Shown: positions 6,304 through 10,053 of the stretch, in pieces | How positions within the stretch are numbered: the first letter of the stretch is position 1 | How the letters are laid out: every line of letters begins with the position of its first letter | Assembly: GCA_003132605.1 (NCBI GenBank) | Contig: PKYJ01000029.1 | Span: forward strand, 1 to 10,053 | Origin: Peptococcaceae bacterium | Lineage (GTDB): Bacteria; Bacillota; DSM-12270; Thermacetogeniales; Thermacetogeniaceae | Length of the DNA stretch: 10,053 nt | Reading direction: 5' to 3' | Notes under the pieces: generated by a model | Databases searched by the model: none | Seen by the model: only the letters and a program-made list of their open reading frames with translations | What the model was told of the DNA's origin: nothing | Position numbers and translations under genes: made by a program

Positions 6304-6332
6304 TTGCAAAATCACATGTTGTAAGATACAAT
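6304..6332 (+). promoter_or_regulatory. Second promoter-like site with overlapping palindrome
   Basis: TTGCAA (6304-6309) and TACAAT (6327-6332) are 17 bases apart. The palindrome TTGTA-AGA-TACAA (6319-6331) covers most of the -10 and could be an operator. It does not match the longer BirA site of biotin genes. It could be an inner promoter used under other conditions, or chance. Confidence 0.4.
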
Positions 6333-6347
6333 TTACCAGATGACTAC

Positions 6348-6393
6348 CCGCTCTAATGCCCCCGCTTCTTTCGAAGCAGTGGGATAAGAGCGG
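6348..6393 (+). other. Long imperfect hairpin in the leader
   Basis: CCGCTCT (6348-6354) pairs with AGAGCGG (6387-6393). The inner arm GCTTC (6364-6368) pairs with GAAGC (6373-6377) around TTTC, with further pairs between them; about 17 of 21 positions pair. There is no following T-tract. Confidence 0.65.
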
Positions 6394-6420
6394 CTACGTC
6401 ACTAGATTAACTATTTCTAA

Positions 6421-6454
6421 GCTTCAGTGGGGGTTTGCTTTCCCCCACTGAAGC
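6421..6454 (+). other. Perfect 13-bp hairpin in the leader
   Basis: GCTTCAGTGGGGG (6421-6433) pairs without mismatch with CCCCCACTGAAGC (6442-6454) around an 8-base loop. No T-run follows on either strand, so it is not a standard terminator. It lies 75 bases before the translation start. Confidence 0.75.
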
Positions 6455-6528
6455 CAAGAGCTAGTTGAACAATAACTTTAAGCGAGGAATGACACGGTTT
6501 CTTTGCGATGAGGCGAGGGGGACCGGCA

Positions 6529-8511
6529 GTGAGGCCAAGAATCACCGACACGACTCTGCGCGATGCCCACCAGAGCCTGTGGGCGACTCGCATGCGCACC
6601 GAAGACATGGTTCCGATCCTGGAGGAACTTGACAGGGTCGGTTACTGGTCGCTGGAGATGTGGGGCGGGGCTACTTTTGACGTCTGTATCCGCTACCTGA
6701 ACGAGGATCCCTGGGAACGGATCAGGGTGATCAAGGCTCACGTCAGGAACACACCCCTGCAGATGCTGCTTCGCGGCCAGAACGTGGTTGGCTATGCGAA
6801 CTACGCCGACGACATCGTCTATGCCTTTGTAGATCGGGCGGCCGAGTGCGGCATCGACGTCTTCCGGATCTTTGACGCCCTGAACGACGTGCGCAACATG
6901 GAAGTGCCGCTGAAGGCGGTCAAGAATACCGGAGCGCATGCCCAGGCCAGCGTCGTCTACACCCTGAGCCCGGTTCATACCTTCGAGCTTTACCTGGAGA
7001 CGGCCTTGCGTCTCCAGGACATGGGGGCCGATTCCATCTGCATCAAGGACATGGCCGGGATGATCTCTCCCTATGCAGCGTATGACCTGGTGTCGCTCTT
7101 CAAGGAGAGGCTGCAGGTGCCTGTTCACCTGCATACCCACTATATAGGCGGTATGGCCATCGGCGCCTGCCTGAAGGCGGTGGAGGCAGGAGTGGATATC
7201 TTCGACGCCTGTTCCGGCCCCCTGGCCTTCGGTTCGTCCCAGCCCCCGGTAGAGACCCTGGTGCGGGCGCTGCAGGGAACGGAACACGAAACCGGCCTCG
7301 ACCTGCACCACCTGTTCGAGATCGCCAACTACTGGGATGATCTCCGGCGGCGGCGCGGTTATGAACGCGGCGTCACCCGCCTCAATGCCATGCAGGTGTT
7401 CGACCACCAGGTGCCGGGAGGCATGATTACCAACCTGGTGAGCCAGTTGGAGGAGCAGAAGGCCCTATACCGTATGGACGAGGTACTCAAGGAGATCGCT
7501 CTTGTCCGTGCCGAGCTTGGCTATCCGCCGTTGGTCACGCCGACCAGCCAGGTCGTGGGCGGACAAGCCGTGTCCAATGTGCTGCTGGGCGAGCGCTACA
7601 AGATGGTGCCCAATGAAGTTAAACAATACGTCCGGGGCTTTTACGGCAAGCCTCCAGCTCCGATTGACAAGAAGGTCCAGCGCCTGATCATCGGGGACGA
7701 GGAACCGATCACCTGTCGCCCGGCCGATCTGATAGAGAACAGGTTCGGACGCATGAAGGAAGAGATCGAGGACCTGGCAGAGTCCGAGGATGATTACATT
7801 ACCTACGCCCTTTTCCCGGCTGTAGCCAGGAAGTTTTTCGAGTACCGGAAAAAGGTGCGGGATGATGAAGACGCGCCTGCAAGCGGGCTCCCGCCGGGCG
7901 CAGCGACGGGTGTGGGGCCGGATGCGGAGAAAAAAGTGGCGCCCAGGCCTGTGGGGCCAGTAAAAAGACCGGTGGGGCCGGTACCGGCGTTAAGATCCCC
8001 TGCTTATGGGGCATCCAGGGAGGACGAAGACATGAACATCGAAGACGTGAAGGAGTTCATCAGGCTGGTCAGCCAGAGCGAAGTCAATGAGCTGCACATA
8101 GAGACAGCCGAGATGAAGGTCAAGATCAAGAAAGGAGCCGCCGGGGAGGACTCACCGTTCAAGGGCGCGAATGGGTCAAACCCCGGGCTGGCCGTGGGAG
8201 AAGCGGATCAAGCCGGTCTCCCTGCTGCCGGAGAGCCGCGGACTGCGGTGGGCGAGAGCAGGGCCAACCTGATAGAGGTGGTGGCCCCGATGGTGGGCAC
8301 CTTCTACCGGTCACCGGCCCCCGATGCCCCGTCCTTTGTGGAGGCCGGAAGCAGGGTCAAAGAGGGCCAAACCCTGTGTATCATTGAAGCCATGAAATTG
8401 ATGAACGAGATCGAGGCGGAATGCCCGGGCGAGATCGTGGAGATCCTGGTCGAAAACGCCCAGCCGATAGAGTATGGGCAGGTTCTCTTCCTGATTGAAC
8501 CGGAGGCCTAG
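6529..8511 (+). CDS. PycB/OadA-type carboxyltransferase fused to AccB-type biotin carboxyl carrier protein
   Basis: 660 residues, two parts. Residues 1-440 are a carboxyltransferase of the pyruvate carboxylase / oxaloacetate decarboxylase alpha / transcarboxylase 5S family: ITDTTLRDAHQSL at 5-17 (metal-binding Asp), GGATFDV at 46-52, the active-site lysine in IKDMAGMI (K173), the metal-binding HTH at 202-204, and the conserved C-terminal domain with PGGMITNL (296-303). A Pro/Gly/Ala-rich linker (about 443-501) holds RPVGPV twice. Residues 502-660 are a complete AccB, with the biotin lysine in EAMKLMNE (K623). With AccC downstream this likely forms a split pyruvate carboxylase making oxaloacetate; decarboxylation or transcarboxylation cannot be excluded. 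The GTG at 6529 is chosen because GAGGGGG (6515-6521) is seven bases upstream; the ATG at 6508 lacks a site. Odd points: the in-frame fusion with an internal AccB start, and Ser in GSSQP (S236) where pyruvate carboxylases carry the catalytic Thr. Confidence 0.9.
   Translation: MRPRITDTTLRDAHQSLWATRMRTEDMVPILEELDRVGYWSLEMWGGATFDVCIRYLNEDPWERIRVIKAHVRNTPLQMLLRGQNVVGYANYADDIVYAFVDRAAECGIDVFRIFDALNDVRNMEVPLKAVKNTGAHAQASVVYTLSPVHTFELYLETALRLQDMGADSICIKDMAGMISPYAAYDLVSLFKERLQVPVHLHTHYIGGMAIGACLKAVEAGVDIFDACSGPLAFGSSQPPVETLVRALQGTEHETGLDLHHLFEIANYWDDLRRRRGYERGVTRLNAMQVFDHQVPGGMITNLVSQLEEQKALYRMDEVLKEIALVRAELGYPPLVTPTSQVVGGQAVSNVLLGERYKMVPNEVKQYVRGFYGKPPAPIDKKVQRLIIGDEEPITCRPADLIENRFGRMKEEIEDLAESEDDYITYALFPAVARKFFEYRKKVRDDEDAPASGLPPGAATGVGPDAEKKVAPRPVGPVKRPVGPVPALRSPAYGASREDEDMNIEDVKEFIRLVSQSEVNELHIETAEMKVKIKKGAAGEDSPFKGANGSNPGLAVGEADQAGLPAAGEPRTAVGESRANLIEVVAPMVGTFYRSPAPDAPSFVEAGSRVKEGQTLCIIEAMKLMNEIEAECPGEIVEILVENAQPIEYGQVLFLIEPEA
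8017..8023 (+). promoter_or_regulatory. Internal Shine-Dalgarno for free AccB
   Basis: AGGGAGG lies eight bases before the in-frame ATG at 8032, an ideal spacing. The ATG begins MNIEDVKEFIRL, the normal AccB N-terminus. This suggests a second translation product from within the fusion gene. Confidence 0.6.
8032..8511 (+). CDS. accB: Biotin carboxyl carrier protein of acetyl-CoA carboxylase, probable internal start within the fusion
   Basis: The last 159 codons of the carboxyltransferase-carrier gene form a complete AccB, the same length as in Bacillus subtilis (159) and close to Escherichia coli (156). Its N-terminus MNIEDVKEFIRLVSQSEVNE is the standard AccB start. A Pro/Ala/Gly-rich flexible stretch follows (about residues 36-77), then the biotinyl domain. 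The target lysine in EAMKLMNE is residue 122, the same number as in E. coli, and the 'MVGTFYRSPAPDAPSFV' stretch (87-103) carries the AccB-type thumb region. It accepts CO2 from AccC and passes it to a carboxyltransferase: the fused one, or AccAD encoded elsewhere. An ideal ribosome site at 8017-8023 supports separate translation, but this is inferred. If the internal start is silent, the carrier exists only as part of the fusion. Confidence 0.6.
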   Translation: MNIEDVKEFIRLVSQSEVNELHIETAEMKVKIKKGAAGEDSPFKGANGSNPGLAVGEADQAGLPAAGEPRTAVGESRANLIEVVAPMVGTFYRSPAPDAPSFVEAGSRVKEGQTLCIIEAMKLMNEIEAECPGEIVEILVENAQPIEYGQVLFLIEPEA

Positions 8512-8538
8512 GTCAGATGGAATTGAGCGGAACTTTCG

Positions 8539-8561
8539 CCGCATGTCCAGACGGCATGTGG
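8539..8561 (+). other. Short hairpin after the accB stop
   Basis: CCGCATG (8539-8545) pairs with CATGTGG (8555-8561), seven pairs including one G-U, around a 9-base loop. No T-tract follows, so it is at most a weak processing or pausing structure between accB and accC. Confidence 0.4.
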
Positions 8562-8575
8562 TCTAGGTTCACTTT

Positions 8576-8658
8576 GGTGGTTAGTGGTTGGTGGTTGGCC
8601 GGAAATTGGGTTTTGAGCGGTTTGCCCAACGGCCAACGACTAATGGCCAACGACTAAT
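8576..8658. repeat. Two facing arrays of 7-bp repeats upstream of accC
   Basis: Left array: GGTGGTT, AGTGGTT, GGTGGTT at 8576-8596, then GGCC. Right array: GCCCAAC, GGCCAAC, GACTAAT, GGCCAAC, GACTAAT at 8624-8658, which includes a perfect 14-bp direct repeat (8631-8644 and 8645-8658). The arrays are roughly inverted to each other: GTTGGCC (8594-8600) is the exact complement of GGCCAAC in either right-hand copy, and the longer arms match with a few mismatches. The right array directly abuts the accC ribosome site. Confidence 0.8.
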
Positions 8659-8671
8659 AGGAGGTCGAGTG

Positions 8672-10018
8672 GTGTTCAAGAAGATCCTCGTAGCCAACCG
8701 GGGCGAGATCGCCGTCCGGATCATCCGCACCTGCCAGGAGTTGAACATCAAAACGGTTGCCGTCTATTCGGAGGCGGACCGGGATGCCCTCCATGTGCGG
8801 ATGGCGGATGAAGCGGTGTGCATCGGGGCGCCGCAGCCATCCCGCAGCTACCTGAACATTCCCAACATCATCAGCGCTGCGATCACCAGGGGGGCCGAGG
8901 CGATCCACCCTGGCTACGGCTTTCTGTCCGAGAACCCCTACTTTGCCGAAATCTGCGAGACTTCCGGGATCAAGTTCATCGGACCGCCTGCCTCTGCCAT
9001 CGAGGCGATGGGGGCCAAGGCCCGTGCCCGGGAGATAATGGCTGCGGTCGGGGTGCCCGTGGTGCCGGGATCTCCGGGGCTGGTCACCAAAGATGACGAC
9101 ATCGCCCAGATTGCGGAGAGCATCGGCTATCCGGTGATTGTCAAGGCTACCGCCGGTGGCGGCGGCAGAGGGATGCGGGTTGCCAACAATCTGGATGAAC
9201 TGGAGAAGTCGGTAATTGCCGCCGGCACCGAGGCGGAGGCAGCTTTCGGTGATGGCGGCGTCTACCTGGAGAAATACCTGGAAGAGCCGCGGCACGTGGA
9301 GATCCAGGTACTGGCGGATCAGCACGGTCAGGCAGTCTACTTGGGGGAAAGGGACTGCTCCATTCAGCGCCGGCACCAGAAGCTGGTGGAGGAGACCCCC
9401 TGCCCCTCGCTCACAGAGGACCTGCGGCGGCAGATGGGCCAGGCGGCAGTCCGGGCGGCACTGTCGGTTAGCTACAGCGGGGCCGGGACGGTGGAGTTTT
9501 TGTTGGACAAGTCCGGGAGCTATTATTTTATCGAAATGAATACCAGGATCCAGGTAGAGCACCCGGTCACCGAATGGGTGACCGGAATCGACCTGGTGGC
9601 TGCCATGATCGACATCGCCGCCGGGGCGCCGCTGCCTTACCGCCAGGAGGAGATTAGCCCGCGGGGGGCGGCGATCGAGTGCCGCATCAACGCTGAGAAC
9701 CCGGACCACGACTGGCGGCCCTGCCCGGGCCGGGTGACCGATTACCTGCCCCCGGGCGGTTTCGGGGTGCGGGTTGACAGCGGCATCTACATCGGTTACG
9801 AAATCCCCCACTATTACGACTCGCTGATCGCCAAGCTGATCACCTGGGGGAGCAACCGCCAGGAGGCGATCAGGCGCATGCAGAGAGCCCTGGGTGAGTT
9901 CCGGATCGCCGGCGTGGTCACCACCATTCCCTTTTTGCAGCGCATCATGGATAACGCCTGGTTCCAGCGCGGCGAGACCTATACCAACTTTATCCAGCGC
10001 AGGTTGGAAGGCCTTTGA
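8672..10018 (+). CDS. accC: Biotin carboxylase (acetyl-CoA / pyruvate carboxylase subunit)
   Basis: 448 residues, one fewer than Escherichia coli AccC, full length. It uses ATP and bicarbonate to carboxylate the biotin of the carrier protein encoded just upstream. Order of parts: the N-terminal domain starting FKKILVANRGEIAVRI; an ATP-grasp domain with K116, the glycine loop KATAGGGGRGM (158-168), ERDCSIQRRHQK (226-237) and the metal and catalytic run EMNTRIQVEH (288-297, with E288, N290, R292, E296); and the C-terminal domain with R338 in ECRINAE. All these active-site residues are present. The frame is open upstream to 8588, but that part reads through repeats. The GTG at 8672, seven bases after AGGAGG (8659-8664), gives the standard start; the GTG at 8669 is the alternative. 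It is 160 bp after the carrier gene and probably in the same operon. Confidence 0.97.
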   Translation: MFKKILVANRGEIAVRIIRTCQELNIKTVAVYSEADRDALHVRMADEAVCIGAPQPSRSYLNIPNIISAAITRGAEAIHPGYGFLSENPYFAEICETSGIKFIGPPASAIEAMGAKARAREIMAAVGVPVVPGSPGLVTKDDDIAQIAESIGYPVIVKATAGGGGRGMRVANNLDELEKSVIAAGTEAEAAFGDGGVYLEKYLEEPRHVEIQVLADQHGQAVYLGERDCSIQRRHQKLVEETPCPSLTEDLRRQMGQAAVRAALSVSYSGAGTVEFLLDKSGSYYFIEMNTRIQVEHPVTEWVTGIDLVAAMIDIAAGAPLPYRQEEISPRGAAIECRINAENPDHDWRPCPGRVTDYLPPGGFGVRVDSGIYIGYEIPHYYDSLIAKLITWGSNRQEAIRRMQRALGEFRIAGVVTTIPFLQRIMDNAWFQRGETYTNFIQRRLEGL

Positions 10019-10024
10019 TCTTCC

Positions 10025-10052
10025 TTGCAATTCCATTTTTGTCTGGTATAAT
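10025..10052 (+). promoter_or_regulatory. Sigma-A-type promoter for the next gene
   Basis: TTGCAA (10025-10030) and TATAAT (10047-10052) are 16 bases apart, with TGG before the -10 (extended -10). It starts seven bases after the accC stop, so the next gene, beyond the window, likely has its own promoter. No terminator hairpin fits between accC and this site. Confidence 0.65.
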
Positions 10053-10053
10053 G

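Larger units (their letters stand above)
6107..6528 (+). other. 422-bp gene-free region and long leader before the carboxylase operon
   Basis: No credible gene lies here on either strand. In order it holds: degenerate heptanucleotide repeats (6132-6159), a strong sigma-A-like promoter (6190-6218), a second promoter-like site with an overlapping palindrome (6304-6332), an imperfect 46-base hairpin (6348-6393), a perfect 13-bp hairpin (6421-6454), and the ribosome site of the carboxyltransferase gene (6515-6521). No T-tract terminator for spoIIIA was found. A transcript from the first promoter would carry a leader of about 300 bases. No tRNA, T-box specifier or known riboswitch core was recognised in it. 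Confidence 0.7.

Noticed and set aside
6270..6310. T-box-like string (GGATACCGCCC) in the leader
   Set aside because: It differs from the T-box core at key places, and no specifier stem or terminator/antiterminator pair follows.
6304..6335. BirA (biotin repressor) operator
   Set aside because: The palindrome TTGTA-AGA-TACAA has a 3-base spacer; BirA sites have longer arms separated by about 14-16 bases.
5994..6356. 120-residue plus-strand frame crossing the end of spoIIIAH into the leader
   Set aside because: It starts inside spoIIIAH in another frame, runs through a promoter and repeats, and has no ribosome site or family resemblance.
5258..7407. Minus-strand frames opposite spoIIIAG/AH (5258-6121) and the carboxyltransferase (6478-7407)
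   Set aside because: Both mirror strong plus-strand genes, have no ribosome sites and show no recognisable domains.
8576..8658. CRISPR array
   Set aside because: Units are 7-14 bp with no unique spacers.
8588..8671. Upstream extension of AccC by 28 residues
   Set aside because: It translates the heptad repeats and lacks a ribosome site. The GTG at 8672 gives the normal AccC start.
8654..10036. 460-residue open frame on the minus strand
   Set aside because: It is the antisense shadow of accC, whose plus-strand product has every active-site residue. The shadow protein resembles no family and is His/Pro/Arg-rich, as expected from GC-rich codons read backwards.

Overview
The window comes from the chromosome of an endospore-forming, fairly GC-rich member of the Firmicutes. 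Eight consecutive genes give the complete spoIIIA operon (spoIIIAA to spoIIIAH). GTG and TTG starts are frequent, Shine-Dalgarno sites are strong (GGAGG types), and promoters look sigma-A-like. The style fits the Desulfotomaculum/Pelotomaculum (Peptococcaceae) part of the phylum, but that placement is inference; nothing here fixes the genus.

Layout. (1) Positions 1-527: two small coupled genes, a short hypothetical protein and a DUF2283 protein, closed by a clear intrinsic terminator. (2) Positions 632-6106: spoIIIAA-AB-AC-AD-AE-AF-AG-AH, all on the plus strand. These encode the mother-cell half of the SpoIIIA-SpoIIQ channel ('feeding tube'): an ATPase, a GspF-like protein, small and large membrane proteins, and the ring-forming AF, AG and AH proteins. 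The operon is tight except between AB and AC (94 bp) and between AE and AF (131 bp). The second gap holds a dense REP-like cluster of nested inverted repeats. (3) Positions 6107-6528: a 422-bp gene-free stretch with heptanucleotide repeats, two sigma-A-like promoters and two strong hairpins. It forms a long leader for the next operon. (4) Positions 6529-10018: two biotin-dependent carboxylase genes. The first encodes a PycB/OadA/5S-type carboxyltransferase joined in frame to a full-length AccB-type biotin carboxyl carrier protein. The second encodes biotin carboxylase (AccC). The last bases hold an extended -10 promoter for the next, unseen gene.

How the genes work together. AccC carboxylates the biotin on the carrier domain using ATP and bicarbonate. 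The carboxyltransferase domain most likely moves the carboxyl group to pyruvate, making oxaloacetate (a split pyruvate carboxylase), or acts in the reverse or a related direction. The carrier keeps its own Shine-Dalgarno and ATG inside the fused frame and would give a 159-aa free AccB, so it may also serve acetyl-CoA carboxylase. Bacillus has spoIIIAH-accB-accC in this order, so the carboxyltransferase appears to sit between spoIIIAH and accB and to have become fused to accB.

Most notable: the carboxyltransferase-AccB fusion with an internal translation start; three separate patches of degenerate 7-bp tandem repeats (inside the spoIIIAA tail, after spoIIIAH, and before accC); the REP-like cluster inside the spoIIIA operon; and the structured leader before the carboxylase genes. 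No entirely new multi-gene system was found.
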